Below are positions 15,904 to 24,637 of a stretch of 64,000 nucleotides of DNA, in pieces. The stretch is from JBDSKH01 sp050245915 (GTDB taxonomy: Bacteria > Actinomycetota > Actinomycetes > Actinomycetales > Microbacteriaceae). The number at the start of each line of letters is the position of its first letter. Position 1 is the first letter of the stretch. Position numbers and translations under genes: made by a program. The stretch is from positions 62,001 to 126,000 of the forward strand of contig JBFWWZ010000001.1 of assembly GCA_050245915.1 (NCBI GenBank), in the 5' to 3' direction. The notes beneath the pieces are model-generated. The model worked only from the letters and a program-made list of their open reading frames with translations, did not search any database and was not told the DNA's origin.

Positions 15904-16724
15904 CCGACCGGTACGGCCCCGACGTGCTGTCGGGTGACTGGCGGGCGCGCGGCCGCCCGGCGATCAGAAAAGTGGATGCCACCCCCGGCCTGGTCGTCGA
16001 GCTGGCTCCCGAGGTCGACGGCAGCGGGTTCGTCGGCGCCGTCGTCGGCGTCGAGAAGAACCTCGTGACGCTCGAGGATCGGCGGGGCGCCCGCCGGGTG
16101 TTCCCGCTCGGCGGCGGGTTCCTGATCGACGGGGAGGCCGTCACCCTCGCGGCACCCGTGGTGACCGCGTCCGGCCCGGCCCGCACCGCATCCGGGTCGA
16201 CGGTGGCGCCCGAGCAGCGCGCCCGTGTCGCCCGCGCGAGCCGCATCTTCGTGGAGGGCCGCCACGACGCGGAGCTGGTCGAGAAGGTGTGGGGCGCCGA
16301 CCTGCGCGCCGAGGGCGTCGTGGTCGAGTTCCTGGAGGGCGTGGATCATCTGCCCGAGGCGCTCGCCGGCCGCGAGCAGGGGGTCCGGTTCGGGGTGCTG
16401 GTCGATCACCTGGTCGAGGGGAGCAAGGAGAGCCGGATCGCGGCCCAGGTCGCCGGCCCTGAGGTGCTCGTCGTCGGGCACCCCTACATCGACGTGTGGC
16501 AGGCGGTGAAGCCCGCGCGACTCGGGCTGGAGGCGTGGCCGGTCATCCCGCGCGGCACCGACCGGAAGCACGGGGTCTGCGCGCACCTGGGCTGGCCCCA
16601 CGCCGACCAGGCCGACATCGCCCTGGCCTGGCAGCGCATCCTCGGTACGGTGCGCACCTACACCGACCTGGAACCCGCCCTGCTCGGCCCGGTCGAGCAG
16701 CTCATCGACTTCGTGACGGTCTGA
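15900..16724 (+). CDS. DUF3097 family protein, TOPRIM-like centre
   Basis: 274 residues, start GTG at 15900 (GTGA overlap). The family is common in Actinobacteria and uncharacterised. I see an N-terminal small-barrel-like half (VVELAPEVDGSGFVGAVVGV) and a central motif pair resembling a TOPRIM fold: FVEGRHDAELVEKVWG, with a conserved Glu, followed by FGVLVDHLVEGSKESRIA. This suggests a nucleic-acid enzyme or binder, but that is inference. The next gene starts 1 nt downstream. Confidence 0.83.
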   Translation: MTDRYGPDVLSGDWRARGRPAIRKVDATPGLVVELAPEVDGSGFVGAVVGVEKNLVTLEDRRGARRVFPLGGGFLIDGEAVTLAAPVVTASGPARTASGSTVAPEQRARVARASRIFVEGRHDAELVEKVWGADLRAEGVVVEFLEGVDHLPEALAGREQGVRFGVLVDHLVEGSKESRIAAQVAGPEVLVVGHPYIDVWQAVKPARLGLEAWPVIPRGTDRKHGVCAHLGWPHADQADIALAWQRILGTVRTYTDLEPALLGPVEQLIDFVTV

Positions 16725-16725
16725 C

Positions 16726-17589
16726 GTGGTCGTCGCGCTGCTGATCGCCGCCGGCGCGGTCGCCCACGCCGGGTGGAATCTGGTCGCGAAGCGCGCCTCG
16801 CTGAGCGGGCCCGCCTTCGTCTGGCTGACCTCGATCGGTGCCGCGGTCGTCACGGCGCCCCTGGCGATCGTGCTCGCCGTGCTCGACCCTCCGCCGTTGG
16901 ACGCGTTCCTGCTCGCGATCGCGGTGAGCGGCCTCATCCACACCGGGTACTTCCTGGCGTTGCAGGCGGGATACCGTGCGGGCGATGTCGGCGTCGTCTA
17001 CCCCCTGGCGCGCGGCACCGGCCCTCTGCTCTCCGTCATCTTCGCGATCGTGCTGTTCGGGGAGCGTCCCGGCCCGGTCGGTCTCGCGGGAGCCGGCGCC
17101 ATCATCCTGGGGGTGGTGGTGATCGGGTTCGCAGGGCGCAGGCGTGGCGGCACCGCCCACGCCGGGGTGATCTGGGGGCTGCTGACCGGCGTCGCGATCG
17201 CGGCCTACACCCTGTGGGACGCGAACGCCGTGCAGTCCTGGGCGCTCGCGCCGGTGCTGCTGAGCGGCGGCACGATGCTCGTGGAGGCGTGCCTGCTGAG
17301 TCCGCTGGTGCTGCGCAGCCGCGCGAGCCGCGCGAACGTGCGCGAGGTCTGGCGCCGGCATCGCTGGGACATCGTCGCGGTTGCCGTCCTCTCGCCGCTC
17401 GCCTACATCCTGGTGCTGCAGGCGCTGCAGCTGGCGCCGGTGTCGATCGTGGCGCCGGGGCGGGAGTCGAGCGTGGTGCTGGTGGGCCTCGCCGGCTGGC
17501 TGATCTTCAAGGAACCGCACCCCGCACGTCGGCTCGCGGGTGCGGCGATCGTGCTGGTGGGAGTCGCGCTGCTCGCGGCGTCGCGCTGA
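16726..17589 (+). CDS. EamA/DMT-superfamily transporter
   Basis: A 287-residue protein with ten predicted helices in two EamA repeats (the second begins near GVIWGLLTGVAIAAYTLWD). The substrate of such drug/metabolite exporters cannot be read from sequence. It starts at a GTG 1 nt after the DUF3097 stop and ends 2 nt before a TAAGCT -10 for frr. Confidence 0.88.
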   Translation: MVVALLIAAGAVAHAGWNLVAKRASLSGPAFVWLTSIGAAVVTAPLAIVLAVLDPPPLDAFLLAIAVSGLIHTGYFLALQAGYRAGDVGVVYPLARGTGPLLSVIFAIVLFGERPGPVGLAGAGAIILGVVVIGFAGRRRGGTAHAGVIWGLLTGVAIAAYTLWDANAVQSWALAPVLLSGGTMLVEACLLSPLVLRSRASRANVREVWRRHRWDIVAVAVLSPLAYILVLQALQLAPVSIVAPGRESSVVLVGLAGWLIFKEPHPARRLAGAAIVLVGVALLAASR

Positions 17590-17628
17590 CTAAGCTTGCT
17601 GGGACGCACCCCTGCGATTGGAGTTCTC

Positions 17629-18180
17629 GTGATCAGTGATGTCCTCGCCGAGGCCGCCGAGAAGATGGACAAAGCCGTCGAGGTCTGCAAAGACGACTTC
17701 GCGACGGTGCGCACCGGGCGGGCGAACCCGGCGCTGTTCGAGAAGATCCAGGTCGAGTACTACGGCACCCCGACGCCGCTGCAGCAGCTCGCCAGCCTGC
17801 AGAACCCCGAGGCGCGCACGCTCATCATCACGCCGTACGACAAGTCCGCCCTGAAAGAGATCGAGAGGGCGATCGTCAACTACCCGAACCTCGGCGCCGC
17901 CCCGTCGAATGACGGCAACATCATCCGGGTCACCATGCCCGAGCTCACCGAGGAGCGGCGCAAAGAGTACGTCAAGATCGTGCGGGCCAAGGGGGAGGAC
18001 GCGAAGGTGGTCATCCGCAACCTGCGCCGCAAGTCGAAAGACGACCTGGATGCCACCAAGGAGGTCGGCGAGGACGAGATCGCCCGCGGTGAGAAAGAGC
18101 TCGACGCGATCACGAAGACCCACGTCGACGCGGTCGACGAGGCGCTGAAGCGCAAAGAAGCCGAACTGCTCGAGGTCTGA
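17629..18180 (+). CDS. frr: ribosome recycling factor
   Basis: Splits post-termination ribosomes with EF-G. 183 residues from GTG at 17629 (ISDVLAEAAEKMDKAVEVC), matching the usual 184-185 length. Signatures: FATVRTGRANPALFEKI, YYGTPTPLQQLA, ALKEIERAI and VRNLRRKSKDDL-like helix II. A longer frame starts at 17596, but the TTGGAG Shine-Dalgarno 8 nt before 17629 and the family N-terminus choose the shorter form. TAAGCT at 17591-17596 is a candidate -10. The stop overlaps cdsA (TGATG). Confidence 0.95.
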   Translation: MISDVLAEAAEKMDKAVEVCKDDFATVRTGRANPALFEKIQVEYYGTPTPLQQLASLQNPEARTLIITPYDKSALKEIERAIVNYPNLGAAPSNDGNIIRVTMPELTEERRKEYVKIVRAKGEDAKVVIRNLRRKSKDDLDATKEVGEDEIARGEKELDAITKTHVDAVDEALKRKEAELLEV

Positions 18181-19172
18181 TGCCGACCTCCGACGATCCG
18201 GGCAGTACTCCGAAGCCGGAGCACAAGCGGCCGCACCCTCCGACCCGCGCCGAGTTCGAGGAGCGGGCGCATGCGGCCCGCGCCGACCTCGAGGCGCGCG
18301 CCGGCGCCGCGATGGCGCAGTTCGAGGCGACGAACGAGAAGATCCGTGCCCGCACCGGGCGCAACCTGATCGCGGCGATCGGCATCGGCGTCACGCTCGG
18401 CGCCCTGCTCATCGTCAGCCTCTTCGTCTGGAAGCCGCTGTTCATCGTCTTCGGCGGGCTGCTGGTCGGGTTCGCCACGTTCGAGCTGGCGAGCGCGCTG
18501 CGGTTCGCCGGGCGCAACGTGCCGCGCATCGCATCCACCGTGGTGGGCCTCGCGATCCTGCCGGTCGCTTTCATCTGGCACGTCCCGGGGCTGTGGGTGG
18601 CGCTGCTCGTCGCCGTCGTGCTGATCACGATCTACCGCCTCGTCGAGCTGCTGCGGCCCAGTCACCGCACCGGCACCCGCGAGGTGCTCCTGGATGTCGG
18701 GGGCGCCGCGTTCGTGCAGGTCTACGTCGCGTTCTCGGCCGGCTTCTACCTCGTGCTGACCGGCTCGGAGCGCGGCGAGTGGTGGACGCTGGCGGCGCTC
18801 ATCATCGTCGTGTTCACCGACGTCGGCGCGTACGCATCGGGTCTGCGCTTCGGCAAGCACAAGCTCGCACCGGCGATCAGCCCCGGCAAGACCTGGGAGG
18901 GTTTCGCCGGCTCCCTCGTGGTCGCGGTCGTGTTCGGCGCGATCCTCGGCCCGCTCGTGCTCGACCAGCCGTGGTGGGTCGGCGGCATCATGGGCCTGCT
19001 GCTCGCCCTCGTCGGGACCGCCGGCGACCTCACCGAGTCGCTGATCAAGCGGGATCTCGGCATCAAAGACATCTCGACCTGGCTGCCCGGGCACGGCGGG
19101 TTCCTCGACAGGCTGGACAGCATCCTGCCCAGCGCGGCCGTGGCGTACAGCTTCTACCTGATTTTCACCTAG
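18180..19172 (+). CDS. cdsA: phosphatidate cytidylyltransferase
   Basis: Makes CDP-diacylglycerol from phosphatidate and CTP, the entry to phosphatidylglycerol, cardiolipin and phosphatidylinositol. 330 residues: a charged cytoplasmic N-terminus of about 60 residues (longer than in E. coli), about eight membrane helices, and the C-terminal CDS signature SLIKRDLGIKDIS followed by LPGHGGFLDRLDS. Coupled to frr by TGATG. A DivIVA-repeat gene follows 13 nt later from its own promoter. Confidence 0.95.
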   Translation: MPTSDDPGSTPKPEHKRPHPPTRAEFEERAHAARADLEARAGAAMAQFEATNEKIRARTGRNLIAAIGIGVTLGALLIVSLFVWKPLFIVFGGLLVGFATFELASALRFAGRNVPRIASTVVGLAILPVAFIWHVPGLWVALLVAVVLITIYRLVELLRPSHRTGTREVLLDVGGAAFVQVYVAFSAGFYLVLTGSERGEWWTLAALIIVVFTDVGAYASGLRFGKHKLAPAISPGKTWEGFAGSLVVAVVFGAILGPLVLDQPWWVGGIMGLLLALVGTAGDLTESLIKRDLGIKDISTWLPGHGGFLDRLDSILPSAAVAYSFYLIFT

Positions 19173-19185
19173 GTACAATCGCCTG

Positions 19186-19731
19186 GTGAGCACCACCTTC
19201 CCGCGGGCGCGCAAGCTCGGCTACGACATCGATCAGGTCGAGGACTTCCTCGAAGATGCCCGCCGTGCGTACCACGCGCAGCCGGGCGAGCCGACGGTGG
19301 TGACGGCGGAGAGCATCCGGCAGCAGGCGTTCACGATGCGCAAACGCGGCTACGCCCCCACCCACGTCGACGCCGCGCTCGAGCGCCTCGAAGACGCCTT
19401 CGCCACGAAAGAGCGCGAGCGGGCGCTGCGCGAGCAGGGCGACCAGGCCTGGTACTCGCAGGCGCGCGGCATGGCGCAGATCCTGCTGGATCGCGTGGTG
19501 CGCCCGCGCGGACATCGCTTCAAGCGGGTCAACATCTTCACCCTCGGCTACTCGGTCCGCGAGGTGGACATGCTCGCCGACCGGGTGTCCGCGTACTTCC
19601 AGGCGGGGCGTCCGCTGAGCGTCGAAGATCTGCGCACGGCCGCGTTCACCGCCCAGCGCGGCGGCTACCAGGAGCAGCAGGTGGACCGCGTGATCGACGC
19701 CGTCATCGACGTCATGCTCGCCGTCCGCTGA
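19186..19731 (+). CDS. protein with four DivIVA-like repeats
   Basis: A 181-residue protein built from two pairs of DivIVA-type modules: FPRARKLGYDIDQVEDFL, IRQQAFTMRKRGYAPTHVDA, FTLGYSVREVDMLADRV and LRTAAFTAQRGGYQEQQVDR. The GY-x-x-x-x-VD signature occurs in each. In DivIVA this motif sits in the membrane-binding N-terminus; here the whole protein consists of it, without the long coiled coil. A role in envelope growth or septum placement is plausible but unproven. TACAAT (19174-19179) begins 12 nt before the GTG, so it is leaderless. Confidence 0.85.
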   Translation: MSTTFPRARKLGYDIDQVEDFLEDARRAYHAQPGEPTVVTAESIRQQAFTMRKRGYAPTHVDAALERLEDAFATKERERALREQGDQAWYSQARGMAQILLDRVVRPRGHRFKRVNIFTLGYSVREVDMLADRVSAYFQAGRPLSVEDLRTAAFTAQRGGYQEQQVDRVIDAVIDVMLAVR

Positions 19732-19795
19732 CGCGGACACACCCCCCTTTACGGTCTGGGGAAATGCCAGACCCCGCGGCTACACTGTGGCAACT
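19732..19795. promoter_or_regulatory. promoter of the transglycosylase-like gene
   Basis: Inverted repeat GGTCTGG (19753-19759) / CCAGACC (19767-19773), preceded by ACCCCCCTTT, and a -10 TACACT at 19781-19786 lying 15 nt before the preferred GTG at 19796. The inverted repeat may be an operator or the end of the upstream transcript. Confidence 0.5.
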
Positions 19796-20407
19796 GTGAG
19801 CGGGTATCGGCGTCGGGGTGCACAACTGCAGCCCCGTACGGAGGCTCCGATCGAGGAGCGGCACGTGCGTGCGCCCTACTCGCTGCCGCTCTTCGCCTCC
19901 ATCGTCACGCTCGCATTCGTGGGAATCACCGCGATGCCCGGCAACTCGACGGCGCAGGCCGAGGTGCGCGCCCCCGCCGAGCAGGTGCCGCAGACCCAGA
20001 GCATCGTGGTCGCCGGTGAGCGTCTGGCGGAGACGGTGCGCGAGAGCGGCTACACGGTGACCGACCCGCCGAAGGCGACGGCGCCCGCGAGCGGCATCCC
20101 CGACCCCGACACCGCGCAGGCGATCGCGTACCAGATGGTGATGGATATCGGGTGGAGCGTGAGCGAGTACGACTGCCTGGTCGCGCTCTGGACCCGCGAG
20201 TCGCACTGGAACGTGTACGCCGAGAACAAGACCAGCGGCGCGTACGGCATCCCGCAGGCGCTGCCCGGAGACAAGATGGCATCGGTCGCCGACGACTGGC
20301 GCACCAACCCCGCGACCCAGATCACCTGGGGGCTCGGCTACATCGCGGGGCGGTACGGCACCCCGTGCGGCGCCTGGGCGCACTCGGAGGCCAAGGGCTG
20401 GTACTAG
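19796..20407 (+). CDS. exported lytic-transglycosylase-like protein
   Basis: 203 residues. Basic N-terminus, one hydrophobic segment (PYSLPLFASIVTLAFVGITA) and an extracellular C-terminal domain with catalytic-Glu context CLVALWTRESHWNVYAENKT, then GAYGIPQALPG and ITWGLGYIAGRYGTPCGAW, typical of SLT-like peptidoglycan-cleaving domains of actinobacterial surface proteins. Two cysteines may form a disulfide. GTG at 19787 lies too close to the -10, so 19796 is preferred. The stop TAG leads directly into a palindromic repeat. Confidence 0.85.
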   Translation: MSGYRRRGAQLQPRTEAPIEERHVRAPYSLPLFASIVTLAFVGITAMPGNSTAQAEVRAPAEQVPQTQSIVVAGERLAETVRESGYTVTDPPKATAPASGIPDPDTAQAIAYQMVMDIGWSVSEYDCLVALWTRESHWNVYAENKTSGAYGIPQALPGDKMASVADDWRTNPATQITWGLGYIAGRYGTPCGAWAHSEAKGWY

Positions 20408-20429
20408 GTCTCGACAGGGCTCGACCACC
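20407..20429. repeat. VVEPVET-type palindromic repeat
   Basis: GGTCTCGACAGGGCTCGACC plus ACC, one extra G relative to the 22-bp form; starts on the last base of the preceding stop codon. Confidence 0.8.
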
Positions 20430-20448
20430 GGGTCGATAACCTGGGCGC

Positions 20449-22206
20449 ATGGACTACGCCCTCGTCGCCGTTCTCGGGGTCGTCGTCGTGGTCGTCACCG
20501 CCGCGTTCTCCCGCAAGCTGGGGGTCGCGGCGCCGCTCCTGCTGGTGCTCGTGGGCATCGGCTACAGCTTCATCCCGGGTGTTCCCGAGATCGAGATCGA
20601 GCCCGACATCATCCTGATGGGCGTGCTGCCGCCGCTGCTCTACGCGGCGGCGATCACGGTGCCGGTGGTCGACTTCCGGCGCAACTTCGCGAGCATCTCG
20701 GCGCTGTCCGTGCTGCTCGTCGTGGTGAGCGCGCTGGTCACCGGGTTCGTGCTGTTCGCGGTGCTCGAAGATCTGAACCTGGGTGCCGCGATCGCGCTCG
20801 GGGCCGTCATCAGCCCCACGGATGTGGTGGCCGCCACCGCGATCGCGAAACGGCTCGGGCTGCCCCCGCGGCTGGTCTCGATCCTCGAAGGCGAAGGTCT
20901 CGTGAACGACGCGACCGCCCTCGTGATGCTGCGCACCGCGATCGCGGCCGCCGGACTCGCCGCCTCGGGGGAGTTCAACGGCTGGAGCGTCGTGGGCGAC
21001 TTCGTCTACGCGGTCGTCGTGGCACTCGTCATCGGCCTGATCGTCGGCGTGGTGTCGGTGTTCATCCGCCGCAAGCTCGACGAGCCGATCCTCGACACCG
21101 CGATCTCGTTCGCCGTGCCCTTCATCGCCTACATCCCGGCGGAGGAGCTGCACGCCTCCGGCGTCATCGCCGTCGTCGCCGCCGGGCTGTACAGCGGGCA
21201 CCGCAGCGCCCACTTCAGCCCGCAGTCCCGCATCTCGGAGCGTTTCAACTGGCGCACCCTGCAGTTCGTGCTGGAGAACGGCGTGTTCCTGCTGATGGGG
21301 GCGCAGCTCGCCGGCATCGTCCAGGGGGTTCACGCGGAGGAGCTGCCCGCGCACCATGCCGTGCTTCTGGGTCTGCTGGCGGCGGGCATCCTGATGGGTC
21401 TGCGTTTCCTGTTCGTCTGGCCGCTGCTGCTGGTGGTGCGCCGCGGCGAGCGGCGCGCGATCTCGCGGTTCGAGCGGCTGAGCGGCATGATCGACCGGTT
21501 CCGTCCGAGGGCGCGTGCCGGCCGAGCGGACGGGGACGCGCGCCGGCAGGAGCGTTTCGAGCTGGCGGTCACCCGGCGGCAGAACGACATCCACACGGTC
21601 GAGGCGGAGGGCCTCGACGCCCGCGGCACCATCGTCATCGGCTGGGCCGGTATGCGCGGCGTGGTGACCCTCGCCGCCGCGCAGTCGCTGCCGCGCGAGA
21701 CCCCCTACTACGAGCAGCTGGTGCTGATCGCGTTCACCGTCGCGATCGCGACGCTGCTGATCCAGGGCGGCACGCTGCCGCTGGTGATCCGGCTGACGAA
21801 GATCCGCGGCACCGACCGGGTCGCGGACCGCCGGGAGCTCGCCGAGCTGCTCGACGACATGGCGGCGGCAGGGATCGAGGCACTCGAGAATCCGGATTTC
21901 GAGTTGCCCAACGGGCAGAAGGTCGACTGGCACGTGCTGGAGCGGGTGCGTCAGGACACGCTGATCGCATCGCAGGCCGCATGGGAACGCGCGGAGCACG
22001 CGGACAGCGACGACGGCATCCTGGATTCGCCGCACCAGCAGTACCGCGACCTGCGCAGGGAGGTGCTGCAGGCGGAGCGTGCGGTGCTGCTGGAGGCGCG
22101 GTCGCGCGGGTCGTATCCGTCCCGCATCCTGACCCGGGCGCAGACGCTGCTCGACCTGGAGGAGGCGCGGCTCGAGCAGATGGACACCGGCGGCCGGGTC
22201 GAGTGA
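20449..22206 (+). CDS. Na+/H+ antiporter, NhaP/CPA1 type
   Basis: 585 residues. About twelve membrane helices in residues 1-410 with CPA1 signatures: GVLPPLLYAAA, ISPTDVVAATAIAKRLGLP and EGEGLVNDATALV, which hold the transport Asp pair region. A cytoplasmic tail of about 170 residues is rich in charged helices. It likely exchanges monovalent cations for protons to control pH or Na+. TAACCT at 20437-20442 begins 12 nt before the ATG (leaderless). Confidence 0.92.
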   Translation: MDYALVAVLGVVVVVVTAAFSRKLGVAAPLLLVLVGIGYSFIPGVPEIEIEPDIILMGVLPPLLYAAAITVPVVDFRRNFASISALSVLLVVVSALVTGFVLFAVLEDLNLGAAIALGAVISPTDVVAATAIAKRLGLPPRLVSILEGEGLVNDATALVMLRTAIAAAGLAASGEFNGWSVVGDFVYAVVVALVIGLIVGVVSVFIRRKLDEPILDTAISFAVPFIAYIPAEELHASGVIAVVAAGLYSGHRSAHFSPQSRISERFNWRTLQFVLENGVFLLMGAQLAGIVQGVHAEELPAHHAVLLGLLAAGILMGLRFLFVWPLLLVVRRGERRAISRFERLSGMIDRFRPRARAGRADGDARRQERFELAVTRRQNDIHTVEAEGLDARGTIVIGWAGMRGVVTLAAAQSLPRETPYYEQLVLIAFTVAIATLLIQGGTLPLVIRLTKIRGTDRVADRRELAELLDDMAAAGIEALENPDFELPNGQKVDWHVLERVRQDTLIASQAAWERAEHADSDDGILDSPHQQYRDLRREVLQAERAVLLEARSRGSYPSRILTRAQTLLDLEEARLEQMDTGGRVE

Positions 22207-22210
22207 CGCC

Positions 22211-22232
22211 GGTGGTCGAGCCTGTCGAGACC
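22211..22232. repeat. VVEPVET-type palindromic repeat
   Basis: Consensus copy whose core reads GGTCGAGCCTGTCGAGACC, between the antiporter and the zinc-ribbon-like gene. It is immediately followed by the TAGTGT -10 of the next gene. Confidence 0.88.
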
Positions 22233-22244
22233 TAGTGTTAACCC

Positions 22245-22544
22245 ATGCCCCGCTCGAACCGTCGCCGCGACGGGTCTCGACAGGCTCAGCCACCGGAGAT
22301 CGACCTGGAGCGCGCGCTCATGGGCGCCAAGCGCGTCGAGACCAAGCGTGACGGCGCCTGGAACGTGCAGCCGCAGTCGGCGAGTTCGGCGGCGAAGACC
22401 TACACCTGCCCCGGATGCGGCCTCGAGATCGCGCCAGGCACCGCGCATGTGGTGACCTGGCGGGCGGACGGGCTCATGGGCGAGGCCGACGACCTGGCGG
22501 CGCGGCGGCACTGGCATTCGCACTGCTGGAGGATCCGTACATGA
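22245..22544 (+). CDS. small zinc-ribbon-like protein
   Basis: 99 residues. The C-terminal half has YTCPGCGLEI followed by HVVTW and HWHSHCW, a CxxC plus HxxC arrangement suited to bind one zinc ion. The N-terminal 20 residues are basic, and residues about 10-17 (GSRQAQPP) are encoded by a palindromic repeat copy at 22273-22294. Function unknown. TAGTGT begins 12 nt before the ATG (leaderless). The stop overlaps the next gene (ATGA). Confidence 0.8.
   Translation: MPRSNRRRDGSRQAQPPEIDLERALMGAKRVETKRDGAWNVQPQSASSAAKTYTCPGCGLEIAPGTAHVVTWRADGLMGEADDLAARRHWHSHCWRIRT
22273..22294. repeat. VVEPVET-type repeat inside a coding region
   Basis: GGTCTCGACAGGCTCAGCC plus ACC, read in frame as part of the zinc-ribbon-like protein (SRQAQPP). 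Confidence 0.8.
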
Positions 22545-23263
22545 GCGAGCCCGTCGAGATCGCCGGCAGCGTCGAGCTGCCCGCGGTGCGCGAAGACATC
22601 GAGCTGCACACCGAGGACGGCCTGACCCTGGTGGGGGAGCTGGCGACGCCGGTGGGCCGGGCGCCGGTGGCGACCCTCGTCTGCCTGCATCCGCTGCCCA
22701 CGCACGGCGGGTTCATGGACTCCCACATCCTGCGCAAGGCGGCGGCCCGGCTGCCCGCGCTCGCGCAACTCGCCGTTCTGCGGTTCAACACCCGCGGCAC
22801 CACGTCCCCGCGCGGGACGTCGCAGGGCGCGTTCGACGGCGGGGACGCCGAACGTCTCGATGTGGCCGCCGCGATGGCCTTCGTCGCCGAGCGCGGGCTG
22901 CCGGCGCCGTGGCTCCTGGGGTGGTCGTTCGGCACGGAACTGGTGCTGAAGTACGGCCTGCAGCATCCGATCGCCGGCGCGATCCTGCTGTCGCCACCGC
23001 TGCATCGCACCACCGCCGACGAGGTGGCGGCCTGGGGCGCGTCCACGGTGCCGCTCGTCGCGCTGATCCCCGAGTTCGACGACTATCTCAAGCCCGCCGA
23101 GGCGGCGGAGCGGTTCGCGGCCGTCCCCGGCATCGACCTGGTCGCCGTCGAGGGCGGCAAGCACCTGTGGGTGGGGGAGAAGCAGACCCGCCGCGTGCTG
23201 AACGAGATCGTCGGACGCGTCAACCCCGCCGCGTCCCCGTTGCCGACCGAATGGACACCATGA
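22541..23263 (+). CDS. alpha/beta hydrolase
   Basis: 240 residues from the ATG at 22541 (SD GGAGG). Serine nucleophile in GWSFGTEL, oxyanion region CLHPLPTHGG, acid candidate in PEFDDYL and catalytic His in EGGKHLW. The fold resembles serine aminopeptidase S33/dienelactone-type hydrolases; the substrate is unknown. It overlaps its upstream neighbour (ATGA) and the rhodanese gene downstream (ATGA), forming a three-gene unit. Confidence 0.88.
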   Translation: MSEPVEIAGSVELPAVREDIELHTEDGLTLVGELATPVGRAPVATLVCLHPLPTHGGFMDSHILRKAAARLPALAQLAVLRFNTRGTTSPRGTSQGAFDGGDAERLDVAAAMAFVAERGLPAPWLLGWSFGTELVLKYGLQHPIAGAILLSPPLHRTTADEVAAWGASTVPLVALIPEFDDYLKPAEAAERFAAVPGIDLVAVEGGKHLWVGEKQTRRVLNEIVGRVNPAASPLPTEWTP

Positions 23264-23556
23264 GATCCGTCACCCCGCAGGAGTTCGCCGCGCTCGACGG
23301 CGCGAACCTGATCGATGTGCGCGAGCCCGCCGAACTGGCGGCGGTGCGCACCGAGGTCGCTCAGCCGATGCCGATGAGCACCCTGCAAGACCATCTCGCC
23401 GAGCTGCCCGACGGCACCGTGTACGTGCTGTGCCACTCCGGTGCCCGCAGCGCACGGGTCGCGCAGTTCCTCGAGCAGCAGGGCTACGACGCCGTGAACA
23501 TCGACGGCGGCATCCTCGCGTGGGAGGCGGCCGGGCTTCCGGTGGTCCGGGGCTAG
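23260..23556 (+). CDS. rhodanese-like single-domain protein
   Basis: 98 residues: NLIDVREPAELAAV and VLCHSGARSARVAQFL, with the persulfide-forming Cys in the loop CHSGAR, then GGILAWEAAGLP. Probably a cytoplasmic sulfur carrier or thiosulfate sulfurtransferase. An in-frame ATG at 23251 would add three residues; the ATGA overlap favours 23260. The stop shares CTAG with the convergent permease. Confidence 0.88.
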   Translation: MRSVTPQEFAALDGANLIDVREPAELAAVRTEVAQPMPMSTLQDHLAELPDGTVYVLCHSGARSARVAQFLEQQGYDAVNIDGGILAWEAAGLPVVRG

Positions 23557-24614
23557 AGCTCGTTCTGCCGCGGCACGATGACCTGCTTGATGATCAGCAG
23601 GATCGCCGCCGCCACCGGGATCGCGATCAGCGCGCCCAGGATGCCGAGCAGTGCGCCACCCGCGAGGGCGGCGATCACGACGACGACACCCGGCACCTTC
23701 ACCGCGCGCTTCATGATGTTGGGGCTGAACACGTACGCCTCGACCTGCATGTAGACGAGGTAGTAGATCACGACGATCAGCACGGCCGGCCACGGCTCCA
23801 CGAGACCGATGACCAGCGAGATCACGACCGCGCCCGAGATGGTTCCGACGAGCGGCACCAGGGAGAACAAGAACGCCAGGAACGCGAACAGGGCCCAGTA
23901 GTCGATCGGGTCGCCGAGGATCGCCCCGAGGATGAGCATGAACGCGGCGGTCAGGATGCCGTTGGCGAGACCGAGCAGAACCTGGCCCCGTACGTACTTA
24001 CCCACCGACTCGGCGATCTGCTCGGCGATGTCGATGAACTTCTCGCGCTTCGTGGCGGGGATCAGCTGGTAGAGGCCGCGCTTGATGCTCGCCAGCGATG
24101 CGACGAAGTAGAGGGTGAGGATCAGCACGATCACCAGGCCGAACGCGCCGCTGGCGATGCCGAGCACCGTGGTGAAGACGCCGGTGGTGATGCCTTCGAG
24201 GTTCGACTGCAGGAAGTCCTGCACGTTCTTGACCACATCGTTGTAGGGGAGCCAGGCGAGGTTGTCGTTCCACCACGCCTCGACGACGCCGTCGTTGACC
24301 ACCGCATCGATGATGTCGGGCGCGGCGGCGATCAGGTTGCCGACCTGGTCGGCGATCACCGGGATGATCGCGAGCACGAGGCCGGCGAAGACGGCCAGGA
24401 TGCCGACCAGCACGACGAGGATCGCGAGCCATCGCGGCAGGTTGTGCTTCTCGAGCCACGAGACCGCGGGGTCGATGCCGAGCGCCAGGAACAGGGCGGC
24501 GCCGACGTAGGTGATGATCGGCCCGAGCACCTGGACCCCGCCGCCGATCGCGACGGCGACGAGCACGCCCAGCCCTCCGAAGAGGCCGAGCCGGAACGCG
24601 TTCTGGATCTTCAC
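23553..24614 (-). CDS. AI-2E family (PF01594-type) permease
   Basis: 353 residues with about eight hydrophobic helices and a central amphipathic domain (residues about 75-200). The C-terminal region LFSLVPLVGTISGAV and GALIAIPVAAAIL fit this family, whose members include TqsA and several ion antiporters; the substrate cannot be inferred. GTG at 24614; TAGCGT on the minus strand begins 12 nt upstream (leaderless). Confidence 0.9.
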   Translation of the reverse strand: MKIQNAFRLGLFGGLGVLVAVAIGGGVQVLGPIITYVGAALFLALGIDPAVSWLEKHNLPRWLAILVVLVGILAVFAGLVLAIIPVIADQVGNLIAAAPDIIDAVVNDGVVEAWWNDNLAWLPYNDVVKNVQDFLQSNLEGITTGVFTTVLGIASGAFGLVIVLILTLYFVASLASIKRGLYQLIPATKREKFIDIAEQIAESVGKYVRGQVLLGLANGILTAAFMLILGAILGDPIDYWALFAFLAFLFSLVPLVGTISGAVVISLVIGLVEPWPAVLIVVIYYLVYMQVEAYVFSPNIMKRAVKVPGVVVVIAALAGGALLGILGALIAIPVAAAILLIIKQVIVPRQNEL

Positions 24615-24637
24615 ACGGCAACGCTACTAGTACGGAA

